DNA of 64,000 bases from the NCBI GenBank assembly GCA_965153355.1, contig OZ231126.1:91698001-91762000 (forward strand), in the 5' to 3' direction. The stretch is from Flaccisagitta enflata. Taxonomy: Eukaryota > Chaetognatha > Sagittoidea > Aphragmophora. The position numbers and the translations under genes were made by a program. Numbering within the stretch: the first letter of the stretch is position 1; the number at the start of each line of letters is the position of its first letter. The notes below the pieces were generated by a model. The model was not told where the DNA came from and ran no database searches. It was given only the letters and a program-made list of their open reading frames with translations. This document shows, one piece after another, positions 38,133 to 50,461 of this stretch.

Positions 38133-39726
38133 AGTCGCGTGCACGCGACTCTACAACTCACTCCGTTGGTCCGTCCGTCGGTCAGTCCGTCCGTAACACT
38201 TTGCTTTTTTTCGTCTTTTTGGGTCGTCTGGAGTTATTTTGAGTCATTTTTTTGTTGTTTTTGGGAATTATTGGTCATTTTGGTCATTTTGGTCATTCTT
38301 AGTCATTTTTGGTCATTTTTGGTCATTTTTGGTCATTTTTGGTCATTTTGGTCATTTTGGTCATTTTGGTCATTTTTGACCATTTTTGGTCATTTTTGGT
38401 CATTTTTGGTCATTTTTGGTCATTTTGGTCATTTTGGTCATTTTGGTCATTTTGGTCATTTTTGGTCATTTTTGGTCATTTGGATCATTTTTGGTCATTT
38501 TTGGTCATTTTTGGTCATTTTTGGTCATTTTGGTCATTTTGATCATTTTTGTTCATTTTTGGTCAATTTTGGTTATTTTTGGTCATTTTGGTCATTTTGG
38601 TCATTTTTGATCATTTTTGGTCATTTTTGGTCATTTTTGGTCATTATTGGTCGTTTTCGGTCATTTTGGTCATCTTTGGTCATCTTTGGTCATAAAGTCT
38701 GCTGGTTAAAGTCTGCTGGGTAAAGTCTGATGGTTAAAGTCTGCTGGTTTAAATCTGCTGGTTTAACTCTGCTGGTTTAAGTCTGCTGGAAAATCTAATG
38801 GGTTAAGTCTGCTGGTTAAAGTCTGCTGGTTTAAATCTGCTGGTTTAAGTCTTCTGGTTTAAGTCTGCTGATTTAAATCTAATGGTTTAAGTCTGCTGGT
38901 CTAATGGTTTAAGTCTGCTGGTTTAAGTCTGCTGGTTAAAATGATATTAAGGATAAGTATGGTTTAAGTCTGGTTTAAGTCTGGTTTGAGTCTGGTTGAA
39001 GTCTGGTTTAAGCATGGTTTAAGGCTGGTTAAGTCTGGTTTAAGTCTGGTTTAAGACTGGTTCATGTCTGATTTATGTCTGGTTTAGGTCTGGGTTAGGT
39101 CTGGTTTAGGACTAGTGTATGTCTTTTTTTTGTCTGGTTTATGTTTGATTTAGGTCTGATTTAGGTCTGGTTTTGGTCTGGTTTTGGTTTGGTTTCATTC
39201 CGGTTTGAGTCTGGTTTGAGTCTGGTTTGATTCTGGTTTGAGTCTGGTTTGAGTCTGGTTTGATTCTGGTTTGATTCTGGTTTGAGCCTGGTTTGAGCCT
39301 GGTTTGAGCCTGGTTTGAGCCTGGTTTGAGCCTGGTTTAAGTCTGGTTTAAGTCTGGTTTGAGTCTGGTTTGAGTCTGATTTGAGCCTGGTTTGAGTCTG
39401 GTTTGAGTCTGGTTTGAGTCTAGTTTGAGTCTGGATTGAGTCTGGTTTGAGTCTGGTTTGAGTCTGGCTTAAATCTGGTTTATGTCTGGTTTATGTCTGG
39501 TTTATGTCTGATTTAGGTCTGTTTTTGTTCTGGTTTAATTCTGGTTTGAGTCTCGTTTGAGTCTGGTTTGAGTCTGGTTTGAGTCTCGCTTGAGTCTGGT
39601 TTGAGTCTGGTTTGGGTCTGTTTCGGGTTGCGTTTAAGTCTGATTTTCGATAAAAAGATACATTAAGGAGTCAGGTCAGTTCAGTTATTTTTGTCCTGCA
39701 CGCGACTTATAGGTGTTGGCCTTGTT
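38133..39726. mobile_element. hairpin-capped element with three tandem-array bodies
   Basis: It starts AGTCGCGTGCACGCGACT, CTACAACTCACTCCG and (GTCC)n, and ends CACGCGACTTATAGGTGTTG and GCCTTGTT. The body is three successive arrays: TTTTTGGTCA-type (38270-38695), TTAAGTCTGCTGG-type (38700-38940) and GTTTGAGTCTG-type (38950-39640). Open frames reading repeated FGHFW are artefacts of the array. Confidence 0.75.
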
Positions 39727-39944
39727 AAATTTAACATGTTATTACCCTTTTGTTTGTCATTTCCAGACGCACGCGACTGTTGCCCTCTTGTATTGGGCTT
39801 GTTTTAGTTGCGGGCACTCTATAAGGGGCAACTCCATAAGAGGCTTTGTCTGTCCGTTGGTCCATCCGTTGGTCCGTCCATCCATCCATCAGTCCAGGGT
39901 CATCAAGTCAAAAAGTGGAAAAACGAGCGTTTTAGATTCTTTTT

Positions 39945-40356
39945 AGTTGCATGCACGCGACTCTACAACCCACTCTTTTGGTCCGTCTGTCCGTCCGTCT
40001 GTCCGTCCTTCGGTAACACTTTGCTTTTTCGGCGTTTACGGGTGTTTTTGACATTGTGTCCCTAGAATGTGTCCCTAGAATGTGTCCCGACAATGTGTCC
40101 CGACAATGTGTCCCGACATTGTGTCCCTAGATTGTGTCCCTACATTGTGTCCCTACATTGTGTCCCGACATTGTGTCTCGGTGTTGTTTCCCGACATTGT
40201 TTCCCGAATGTTTCCCGACGTTGTTTCCCAACATTGTGTCCCAACCTTGTGTCCCGACATTGTGTCCTAACATTGTATCACAACATTGTGTCCCGACATT
40301 GTGTCCCAACATTGTATCACAAGTCTGGCACGCGACTTATAGGTGTTGGCCTTGTT
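39945..40356. mobile_element. hairpin-capped element with TTGTGTCCCGACA array
   Basis: It has the same 5' (hairpin AGTTGCATGCACGCGACT, CTACAACCCACTC, GTCC core, ACACTTTGC) and the same 3' end (GGCACGCGACTTATAGGTGT, TGGCCTTGTT) as 38133-39726. The body is an unrelated 13-bp array (40050-40320). It is inserted in a related element whose parts flank it (39805-39944 and 42328-42420). Confidence 0.75.
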
Positions 40357-40361
40357 GTGTA

Positions 40362-40936
40362 CTATCTTGGTCAAATTAAGAGTCCTCGTAATGGACTTTA
40401 GTAATCTATTCTTAACTATTTATTGGCGAAGCTTGTTCGACAAAAGCTTGTTCGACAAAAGTTTATTTTAGCATATTTTGGCACTATTTTTGCTTGTTTA
40501 CCGACTTTTATATTACTTTATAGCAGTATCATTGATTTGCGTGTGACATGATTCTTAACTTTTTATCTGTTTGTACCACTTTGACTTTATGGAAAGGCTT
40601 TGACTAGACCCTTGCGGCAGAACATTTCCGCCACGATTTCGACGCGATTTCGACGCACCTCCTAATCGCCAGGCGACTTCCGGTTCCGGATGGCGCTAAA
40701 ACTGCGGTTTCCGGTTCCCGGTTTTTAGTTTTTCAATTATCACTTTTTGCCTCTGATACAATGTGCTACTTACACTGTTATACATTGGTGTGAATTGCGC
40801 TTTATGTTTTTGATTGACTTTAAGAAAACCATTCCCATCGCGTTTTACTTGTATTCAGCAATTTTGTTTCTATCTTTTTTTTCTATCTCATTTTTTTGAT
40901 GCCAAGGACCATTTGAAACAAAAACACAAAATGAAA

Positions 40937-41033
<97 letters not shown>

Positions 41034-41164
41034 ATTTTCCATGAATTGACTGAAACAGGTGCGATCGATTTGGTCATCATACAACGCGATCACTTAAGGT
41101 GTGGTCCATGAAGTCCGGAAGTGCTATTGTTAAGTCGCGAAGTGAGCCAGAGAGTGTCAGAGAG

Positions 41165-41259
<95 letters not shown>

Positions 41260-42325
41260 CAGTTACAGGTTGGTAGACAAAAATAGGTAACCGATCAATG
41301 GCGGTTTTAGGTAGGCAAAACCTGCCCACGATTAGTAGTGAAAAATTGCTACATGATCTCACTTATCGATTTCCTCGCACGGCTCTAGCTTTGACTAATT
41401 TTGTTATAAAATCTAAACGAGTTGAGCAAATGAGCTCAGCTTGGTGGTAAGTGAAAGCTCTTTTGAAGCTCTTTAAAACAGTCATCGATTTTCCATTATT
41501 TCTGCTAATGATATTTACAGGAGGTATCCAAATAAAAATGCTAACATTTCAAAAAAGAAAATTGAAGATTTTTACCTTGAAATTCAAGGTGAATCGTTTT
41601 ACTCTTTCTGAACGAATTCAGCTTTAGAACTCTGCATGGTTGCATTTGATAGCATTTTTGCAGAGCTAGCTTCCTGATGGCCACCAATTTTTATATGTTT
41701 TCTTGAAAGATCTGCTCAGAATACAGGAAAACATGGCGGACTCTCAATATGACCAAGATACTATCTTGGAAATAAAAATCTTCCGCCCTGTAACAAAAAC
41801 ATATTTATTGGCATGAAAACAGTTATAAATCAGATTCAAATCCATGAATTATTAGTTTGAGCTCCTTTTGACGATTTTTAGAGCTTCAAGATGTTATTCT
41901 TGAGTGAGGGTCTCCAGATCTTTCTCACAATCTTTTTTTATCTTTTTTTCCACTAAATTTACACTTACAGCTACTAAATGATACATCAAATCATAAAAAA
42001 ATTGGTGACTAAAATGAAGCCCTTCAAATTTGCAAGCTGTCTGCGCAAACCGCATCTGTCTAGCTCAATGCGTTTAGAAGAAATTTGAAAAACAGTGAAA
42101 AGATCTCATTTAAAATTTGTGTAGAAATAGCACAAGCGAAATTGAAGTATTTCAATCAAAGTTGAATAACTTTTAAACGCATTGAGCTAGAAGGATGCGG
42201 TTTGCGTAGATATTTTGCAAATTTGCAGGGCTTTAATTATCTCACCAATTTTTTGATGATTGGTTGATTCAAACCTGAGATATTCGTGTAAACGTGCCGG
42301 AAGATTTTTATTTCCAAGATAGTAG
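40362..42325. mobile_element. mariner-like MITE, same family as 12456-13055, itself interrupted
   Basis: The 5' end is CTATCTTGGTCAAATTAAGA. The 3' end is GACCAAGATA (41751-41760) plus the G at 42325 after a nested element is removed. TA duplications are at 40360-61 and 42326-27. The interior holds two (GA)n tracts (40944-41032 and 41170-41256) and sequence homologous in inverted sense to 12480-12700. Confidence 0.8.
41761..42322. mobile_element. 562-bp TA-flanked MITE nested in the 3' TIR of another MITE
   Basis: The ends CTATCTTGGAAATAAAAATC and complement (42303-42322) are flanked by TA at 41759-60 and 42323-24. Deleting the element and one TA rebuilds the host TIR end GACCAAGATAG followed by the host TA duplication, so the insertion is exact. 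Confidence 0.88.
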
Positions 42326-42435
42326 TATGTTTGTTTGTTGGTTGGGGGTAGGGATAGGTTTGGGGGTTGGACGCCTCTACCCACCCATCCGCAACGAAAT
42401 AGTGACCCCGCGTTACATTTTTTACTGTAATTCAG

Positions 42436-42620
42436 GAACTCACTTTTTACGTTCGGCCAACAACTCGTATCAACCTTGGTCCAATTGCAAGAGACGCCGA
42501 GATTTGGATCTTCTGCCTGCAAATCCGACAGAAGAAGGACTCGCTTCACTTCACTCAGTCCTCTTCAGAAGAGATCCTTGCCTCTGGAGATCAGCGCTTC
42601 TGTACTACGCCGCCTATCAG
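42436..42620 (+). CDS. MATCAP: MATCAP-type exon completing the active site
   Basis: The exon is GTAATTCAG|GA ACT CAC ... GCCTATCAG|GTAGAA, phase 1 in and 0 out. It completes the motif as HEVGTH and continues FLRSANNSYQPWSNCKRRR, LLPANPTEEGLASLHSVL and FRRDPCLWRSALLYYAAYQ. The second zinc His is therefore intact. The Glu in NPTEEG, 31 residues later, is the expected third ligand (family knowledge), so the enzyme looks catalytically competent. A (TG)n tract starts about 12 nt after the donor, and a hairpin-family element ends about 19 nt before the acceptor. Confidence 0.95.
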
Positions 42621-42631
42621 GTAGAAGAAGC

Positions 42632-42632
42632 A

Positions 42633-42728
<96 letters not shown>
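42632..42728. repeat. (TG)n microsatellite
   Basis: About 96 bp starting about 12 nt after the donor at 42620. Confidence 0.98.
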
Positions 42729-42729
<1 letters not shown>

Positions 42730-42876
42730 GTATCTGTGTGTGTGTGCGTATCAGTGAAATGCGTATTCATTTTGTGTGTTTGTGTTTGTGTATGTTTCTC
42801 TGTGTCTAATGTGAATTGTGTATTTGCGTATACGTTGTGTTTTTGCGTCTTCGTGTGTGCTTTTTTTTTGTTTTTT

Positions 42877-43197
42877 AGATGCGTCCGTCAGGAACGCATC
42901 TCTAAAAGAGAGTCTGTCTGTCCGTCCGTCCGTCCATCCATCCGTCCGTTGGTCCGTCCGTCCATCCGTCGGTCCGTCCGTTACGCCTGTGCAAAGACCG
43001 CGTTTCTCGGCTGTTTTTGGCCAAGGTGAGATCCTATACTGAAACAAATGATCAACCAACATGTTTTGAGAGCCTCCATTACTTCTCAGTCGTTTCTCCC
43101 GTCTGTTCGTCCATCTGTCTCTCCATATATTTATGTAACATGATCAATACACGTAGAGACACAGTCCGGACGCCTCGTTGCCAGGTCGGGCTTGTTT
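42877..43197. mobile_element. hairpin element, subtype E
   Basis: It has the same cap stem, core and inner blocks as 34606-34882 (including ATGATCAACCAACATGTTTT) and ends CCAGGTCGGGCTTGTT. A further decayed fragment in the other orientation is at about 50086-50135. Confidence 0.8.
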
Positions 43198-43310
43198 TCC
43201 TCGTCTCTGCCTCCCCGTCCCTTGCTTTCTCCTTTATGTACCCATCTTATCTCATGCTTTTTTTTGATCTTGTACTCTTTATTCTCTCTCTTTTAATCTT
43301 TTTCTTTATC

Positions 43311-43366
<56 letters not shown>

Positions 43367-43561
43367 ATTCTCTCTCTCTGTCTCCATTTCTTTGTGTTCC
43401 CTTCAGTTCTTTTATGTCAAGATAAGACTGAATCTGAGAAAGGACTTGAGTTGAAGGGTAATGAACTTTTTATACAACAACAGGTCGCCCAAGGGCAATA
43501 TGTGGTCAGCGATACCCGTTGCCCTGCTTTGCGTGGTTGTAAATTGGAATGAGAGGAAGCA
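43198..43561. repeat. CT-rich stretch with (CTGT)n
   Basis: (CTGT) at about 43312-43343, then CT. 43475-43545 holds the reversed minisatellite-element tail (GTGGTCAGCGATACCCGTTG). Confidence 0.8.
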
Positions 43562-44121
43562 GGGCAGCGGCCCCGAAGGGGACGAAGTCCTGTAGAACAC
43601 AGGGGGACTTTCGTTCGTCCTACCTGAAGAAGTGGATGAGATGCTATAGAGGGCTGACTGAAGGCATTCAAGAGTCTAAACTGAGGTCTAAGAAGGCTGA
43701 TATAAGGCCTCAGAATGCCGATTGGAAGCTTGAGAGGGCTAACTTGAGGCTTGAGACAGCTGGATTAAGGCTTGAAAGGCCAGAGGACTGATTTGAAGCC
43801 TGGGAGCAATAAATAAAGGTATAGATGGCTGATTTGAGGCCTGAGAGGCCTAATTTGAGGCATGAGAGGCCAGGTTTGAGGCTTGAGAATTTGGATTTGA
43901 GGCCTGAGAAGCCAGATTTGAGGCCTGAGAGGCCAGATTTGTGGCCTGAGAGGCCAGATTTGTGGCCTGAGAGGCCAGATTTGTAGCCTGAAAGGCCAGA
44001 TTTGAGGCCTGAGGGGTCTGATGAAGGGGGGGACTAACAAACGGACAAACGGACGAACGGACGGACGATCGAAAGTCCCCCTGTGTTCTACAGGACTCCG
44101 TCTCTTTCGGGGCCGCTGCCC
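43562..44121. mobile_element. GTCCTGTAGAACACAGGG-type element, fourth copy
   Basis: The inverted ends are GGGCAGCGGCCCCGAAGGGG plus GTCCTGTAGAACACAGGGGG, against the complements at 44075-44121. The body is a GGCCTGAGAGGCCAGATTTGA array (43680-44020). Confidence 0.8.
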
Positions 44122-44515
44122 AAAAAAGGATGTAAAGCAAAAGGGTGGATTGACAACCCAATCCTATAATCACTTGATCATTCATTATATTCACGTCAAA
44201 TCGTGATTTACAGACATTTACCTTGCATTTTATTGAAGAAGGAAGAAAGATTTTATTTATGACATTCCTTCCCGGAACTTCCTCCTTTTAATGATCGTCA
44301 ACCCTCTTGTTAGTCGCGGACTCCAACACGCATGTATTGTGACCGATTGACCGATGCACCGCAAGATCAATGTACCAATGGGCCTATGTACCCGCTTTCT
44401 GACAAATGGACCAACCAAAATTTATAGTTTCTATAAACAATAACTATGGACCTGTACCTATACCTGTTTGACTTTATGACAGCGTATGGTGTACCGGTGT
44501 CATGTCATTGACTGA

Positions 44516-45328
44516 CAGCGGCGTAGGAGAGTAAAGATTTTAAGGACTTCAACCCCTAATTGGTGTCCGACAAATCTAGTGTCCCAACTGAAGCCAACCA
44601 ACAAATTTTGCCATACAACTATACACATATGTGATTACTGTAATTTCTAGTGAAATAAAGTTGATAAACACTAAATTTTTCTTTTCCTTCTTTCCTTTCT
44701 TTCTTCCTTTCATTTTTTTCCTTTCCTTCATTTTTTCCTTTCTTTCCCTTCTTTTTTTTCTTTTTCCCTTTTTCTTTAGTAGCGGCTGAAGTGTCGATGA
44801 TCATGCTTCACACTTCTTCCCTTCCTCTTCTCCTTTCGTATTTCCCCCCAAGCCTCCAGGCCCATATCTCAGCCTCTGGAGGCCTATCCCAGCCTCGAGG
44901 CCCAAATCTTGAGGCCCAAATCCCACCTTCTAGGCCCAAATCCCAACCCCAAGGCCCAGATTCCGGTCTCTAGGGATTTGGGCCTCAAGACTGGGATTTG
45001 GGCCTCGAGGTTGGAATATGGGCCTCCAGGCTGAGATATGGGCCTGGAGGCTAGGGGGAGGGGGGGTGCGGAGGAGGAGAAGAAGGAGGAGGAGAAGGAG
45101 AAAATTCCCCATATGTGTGAAAGCATAGGTCATCGACCCCTTCAGGACCGCTGCCCTGCTCCCCCCTCAACTTCAACCACAACCTACTAAAGCAGGGCAC
45201 AGGTACCGCTGACCATCTAACGCTTTTGCGACTATTTCTCTTGGAAGATTTAGTGTCCCGACAACTTTAGTGTCCCGACAACAGGGACTTCAATTGAAGT
45301 CCCTGCAGTCCCTTCTCCTACGCCGCTG
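44516..45328. mobile_element. 813-bp hAT-like element carrying a minisatellite element
   Basis: The ends CAGCGGCGTAGGAGAG/TTCTCCTACGCCGCTG are flanked by the perfect 8-bp repeat TTGACTGA (44508-15, 45329-36). Inside, 44775-45240 is a separate CCTATGCTTTCACAT-type minisatellite element with its GGCCCAAATCCC array. Confidence 0.85.
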
Positions 45329-45365
45329 TTGACTGATCATCCCTGATACCACATTCTGCCTCATT

Positions 45366-45984
45366 TTTAGTCGCAACTCTACATCGCACAACGCCCAGAT
45401 CCCAGCCTTGAGGCCCAAAGCTCATTTTTGAGGTCCAAATCCCAGCCAAGAGGCCCAGATCCCAGCCTTGTGGCCCAAATCTCAGTCTTGAGGTCCAAAT
45501 CCCAGCTAAGAGGCCCAGAATCCCCAGATCCTGGCCTTGAGGCCCAAATCTCAACCTCGAGGTCCAAATCTCATCAGCCAGAGGACAAGATCCCAGCCTT
45601 GAGGCCCACAACTCATCCTTCATGCTAGGATTTGGCCTTGAGGCTGGGATTTGGGCCTCGAGACTGAGTTTTGGGCTTCGAGACTGGAATTTGGGCCTCG
45701 AGACAGGGATTTGAGACCGAGGAGAAGGAGGAGGAGAAAATTCCCCAGCTTCCCCTTCAACTTCAAGCACAAACTACTTAGGCAGGGCACGGATACCGCT
45801 GACCATCTAACGCTTTTGCGATTATTACTTTTTCCTCGTTTTTGAGCTATTTGATCTCACTGCTCCTGCCCAAATGCGCCACCGGACCTTCTCTATCTGA
45901 ACGCTTTCAAGTAGCGTCAAACAACTATCACTACCCCTGTCCACCCAAACGCGACTGGGGTAGCCGTGTGTCTGGCCTTGTTGT
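45366..45984. mobile_element. hairpin-type ends around a 20-bp array
   Basis: It starts TTTTTAGTCGCAACTCTACA (cap collapsed) and ends AACGCGACTGGGGTAGCCGT GTGTCTGGCCTTGTT. The body (45385-45715) is a GGCCCAAATCCCAGCC-type array that reverses orientation near 45630. Confidence 0.5.
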
Positions 45985-46114
45985 GGATCGCAGATAAGCA
46001 AGATCCACCAATCCCTAGGTCAATTTTTTTTATTATTTTTATCATTTTTTGTTATCATTTTGCGTCCTCACCTTTTCTTTCTTTTTTTAGTCTGTCCTGC
46101 CGTGTTTCCGGCCT

Positions 46115-46436
<322 letters not shown>

Positions 46437-46748
46437 GTGTGAGAGAAACATTCTCAGCTGTCAAATACCATAGAGCTTGAAATGTTCACTAATTTTGGCA
46501 ATTCACTTAAAATGAGTTGTTTTTTTTTTTCTTTAAATATAAATTCTAGAATTTATTTTTTATTTTTTTATTTCTCTATCTTTGTCTCTCTCTTTCTGTC
46601 TCTCTCTCTGTCTCTCTGTCTCTCTGTCTCTCTCTCTTCTGTGTAAATGTAAAAAATTGAAAGATAAGAAAATATCAAAATAACAAAAAAAAAAAAAGAT
46701 GAAAAATGTAAAAAGAAAAATGAAACTTGAAAAATGAAAACTGAAGTA

Positions 46749-47278
46749 TAACAAGGCGAACACCTATAAGTCGCATGCAGGACATAAATAGCTTATGATG
46801 ACTTAAATTGAATTTAAATGACTCAAGGTGACGTAAAATGACTTAAAATGACTTTAATAACCATATTGACCTTAGTGACTTTAGTGACGTAAAATGACTT
46901 AAAATGACTTAAATTGACTTAGAATGACTTATAATGGGATTTTGGAAGGACCTGTGAGCCCAAAAAGCTTAAAAACGCCAAAAAAATAATTAGAGGACTA
47001 ACCAAGCAACCGACCAACCAACAAAGCGGGGTGTAGAGGGTGTAGAGCACACAACTAAAAATGAAAAGTGAAAAATGGAAATAAAAAAAAACAAAGCCGG
47101 ATACAAGGCTACCTCAGTCGCTTGCCGGTGGGCAGGAGCTGTATTTGAGGTCACTTGATCATTTGGGCAGGAGCAGTGAGGCCAAAGACCGCAAAAAAAC
47201 AAAAAAGTAAAGTGTGACGGAGGGACGGACCGACAGACGGACTGATAAAGCGAGTATATAGTTGCGTAGCACGCAACT
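46749..47278. mobile_element. two hairpin elements in tandem (subtypes B and A)
   Basis: 46749-47056 begins AACAAGGCGAACACCTATAA GTCGCATGC, carries a TTTTAAGTCA-type array (AAATGACTTA on this strand) and ends GTGTAGAGCACACAACTAAA. 47091-47278 is subtype A long form, ending with the cap AGTTGCGTAGCACGCAACT. Confidence 0.65.
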
Positions 47279-47362
47279 TAAAGAAATAAGAATAAAAAAT
47301 CGCGATCCACAGTATCGGCGACAGCCACTGGTTGTCTTTCTGCTTGTTTTTTTTCTTCTTCT

Positions 47363-47366
<4 letters not shown>

Positions 47367-47424
<58 letters not shown>

Positions 47425-48005
47425 TCACTGCCCTTTCCTTTTATTTTTAAACACCTTCTCAATTTGATCAAATCAAGTCAAGAATTTCGTGTGTAGATGC
47501 GCCCCGTTGAGAGCGGAAAGGTTAAATTACTGCTCATCATCATCTAAGCTAAGTCTACCGCGAGTGAGAAAGAAGAAGAGTAAGAGACCTTCATTTGACT
47601 CTCCTCCTCTCCGCCTCACCGCCTTTCTGCCTCTCCGCCTCTCCGCCTCTCCATCTCTCCGCCTCTCCATCTCTCTGCCTCTTCGCCTCTCCACCTTTCT
47701 GCCTCTCCGCCTCTCCTCCTCTCCGCCTTTACGCCTCTCAGCTTCTTCACCTCTCCGCATCTCTGCCTCTCAGCCTCCGCCTTTCTGCCTCTCCACCTCT
47801 CCAAATCTCTGCCTCTCAGCCTCCGCCTCTCTGCCTCTCCACCTCTCCACTTCTCTGCCTCTCAGCCTCCGCCTCTCCACCTCTCCACCTCTCTGCCTTA
47901 CCACCTCTCCCCCTATCCGCCTTTGCCTCTCTGCTTCTCCGCCTCTCCGCCTCTTTACCTCACCGCCTCTTTGCCTCTCCGCCTCTCCGCCTCTTCACCT
48001 CTTTC
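47367..48005. repeat. (CT)n and a 9-bp CCTCTCCGC array
   Basis: (CT) at 47367-47420; the array at 47597-48003 has 9-bp periodicity with CCTCTCCGC, CCTCTCCAC and CCTCAGCCTC variants. 47430-47595 is unassigned single-copy sequence. Confidence 0.9.
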
Positions 48006-48029
48006 TCTATAAAGAAGTTATTTTTTTTC

Positions 48030-48177
48030 AGAATTTCATTTTGATAACAAATCTGCCAGTCACATTCAACTTTATCATGGTTGGAATTTTATCAACTGTA
48101 ATAATGAATTGTTTATTACCAATGAGTTAGGTCAATGCCAACCAAAAACTCAAATAGTGTTCTGTCCACTGACTGTT
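48030..48177. mobile_element. degenerate single arm of the 5075-5592 foldback family
   Basis: It ends TCTGTCCACTGACTG (48163-48177), matching the 3' terminus at 5578-5592. The preceding 140 bp follow the right arm with many changes. The other arm is absent. Confidence 0.5.
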
Positions 48178-48960
48178 GTTATTGTTGAAACCTCAGTGTC
48201 TATCATTCAGTTAGTCTGTTCATCATTCAATAAGAACATCCATCTAGCAGACAGCCAGTCTAACTATCAGTCTATGAATAGACAGCCAGTCTGTCGGTAA
48301 GGTAGTATTCTAATGCTATTTATATATATATCCTTTCCTTTGCCAGACCGTCCGTCTGGTAGTTAGTCAATCTCACCAGACTTTCAGCCTGTAAGCCTTA
48401 CAGCGTAAGGCAATAATTCTATCCAATGGTGCGTCAGTGTGTCCGTCTGGTAGCTTGTCTGTCCATCTGCAAGTCATTGAGTCTATCCGTCTGTTTGTCT
48501 GTCCGAGATCCGTCATCTGCTAACTCAATTTTTTTGTCCACCCCCAACAATTGGTTCGTTCCACAAATCGTTCGTTCGTCAAATCATTCATTCGTCAAAT
48601 CGTTCGTTTAACACATCGTTCGTTTAAAACATACTTCGTTCGTTTGACAGCAAGTTCTCATTTACATGTGATATCGTCGAACATCTGTGACTGTGCAGTC
48701 TCCCCCTCCTCACAAATTTTCGGCATTTTTTTTTAGATTTAAAGTTGACTCCTTTCTGTTCTTTATATTTTCTTGTAAGTTGTAACCGGTGATTGAACTT
48801 CGTACTTATCTTTCGAAAGTAACAAATCTCAGCCCGCGCGTTTTGTAACAAGGATGTAATTTGAAACCCTGTTATTTCCATTTTTAATGCGTCATAAATT
48901 TGTCAAACTGCTGCTAGATATGTCATTAAACCTCGTCGCATATCATTTTTACGGGGATGA
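48178..48960. other. intronic stretch with short CTGT/CGTTCGT repeats
   Basis: Loose GTCTGTCC and CGTTCGTTTGAC repeats (48330-48650), then plain intron. No gene recognised. Confidence 0.5.
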
Positions 48961-48966
48961 ATGAAA

Positions 48967-49031
48967 AAGACGACGACGACGACGACGATGACGACGAAGA
49001 TGATGATTATGAGGAAGATGATGGTGACGAT

Positions 49032-49125
<94 letters not shown>

Positions 49126-49183
49126 AACGATGATGATGACGACGACGACGACGATGATGATGACGATGACGACAACGATGCTT

Positions 49184-49233
<50 letters not shown>

Positions 49234-49422
49234 GATGGAGATGGAGATGGAGATGGAGATGGAGATGGAGATGATGATGATGATGATAACGATGATGATG
49301 ACGACGACGACGACGATGATGATGTTCTCGTATTAATTTACGACATGATGACGACGACGACCACAACGCGACGTCACATTACTTACTTACCGCATTTCAC
49401 TCACTAACTCACCACCACCACC

Positions 49423-49454
<32 letters not shown>

Positions 49455-49480
49455 GATGGAGATGGAGATGGAGATGATGA
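48967..49480. repeat. (GAT/GAC)n and (GATGGA)n tracts
   Basis: GAT runs at 49031-49122 and 49183-49230; GATGGA units at 49231-49272 and 49450-49475; a GACGACGACGACGATGATGA block is duplicated (49136 and 49297). Confidence 0.97.
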
Positions 49481-50174
49481 TGATAATGATGGACAATATT
49501 AGTGGACAGTAGCTTTCAAGGCACCCAGTTGATTGATTTAAACATAAAACCAAGGCCTCAGACACGGAGTTCCAGTCGCGGACGGGTGGGCAGGGGCAGT
49601 ATGGCAGAAAAACGCTCACATTTCAAAAAATTCAAAAGAATACGTTTAGACCGATCAACCGAAAAACCGACCAACCGACCGACCCAACGACCGACACAGC
49701 AAGTTCTAGTTCTGGTTTCTCAAAATGTGATACAGAAAACGCGAAATGTAGGAGGCCAGTCAGATACTTTGGAAAGAGCAGCGAGATACTCAAAATCAAC
49801 AAATGCGACCCACTGGACGATGGACCAACCAAAGGACGGACGGACCGACCGACGGACGGACTGACAGACTTCGAAAAATGTGGCCCAATGAGTCGTAGAG
49901 CATGCGGCTTGGAAAAAAAGACATACTTTGAGATGAAAGTAAAGTTTAAAGATGAGAATAAGTGAGAAGAAACGAGAGAATAGTCGGCAGGGATGCGGCG
50001 GAGGAGCGGGGGGGGGGAGGAGAGCGGGGCAGCGGGGGGGAGGGGGGAGAGCGGGGGTGTCAGATGAAAGGAATAAGGAAACAAGTAGCCCGATCGGGCA
50101 ACAATGCGTCCTGACGTGTCACTGTGTGGAGTGAATTGCGCACCGAACATGTGTTATACATGAAGAGACAGATA

Positions 50175-50348
50175 CAGTGGAGCTTCACTAGAGCGCACCC
50201 GCTACTAAGGCATGCCCGCCTATAGGGTATACAACTTACTGTCTCTTTAGTGATTTTGTAGTTATTTCTATGTTGGCAATAAGACAGCTTCACAATAAGG
50301 TATAATTTAGCTCAGACCCTTGGAATGCGCTCTATTGAAGCTCAACTG
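50175..50348. mobile_element. 174-bp pogo/Tigger-like MITE
   Basis: The ends CAGTGGAGCTTCACTAGAGC/GCTCTATTGAAGCTCAACTG are flanked by TA (50173-74, 50349-50). Intact copy. Confidence 0.8.
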
Positions 50349-50461
50349 TAGTTGGTCAGACAGACAGACAGACAGACAGACCGATTGCGTAAAGTGTGAC
50401 GTAACTGCTACAAGGAGGGCAATCATCTAGAATCCGGGATTGACATTCATTTTACGCTATT

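Noticed and set aside
38139-38723. 194-residue frame with FGHFWSF repeats
   Set aside because: Direct translation of the TTTTTGGTCA array inside a hairpin-capped element.
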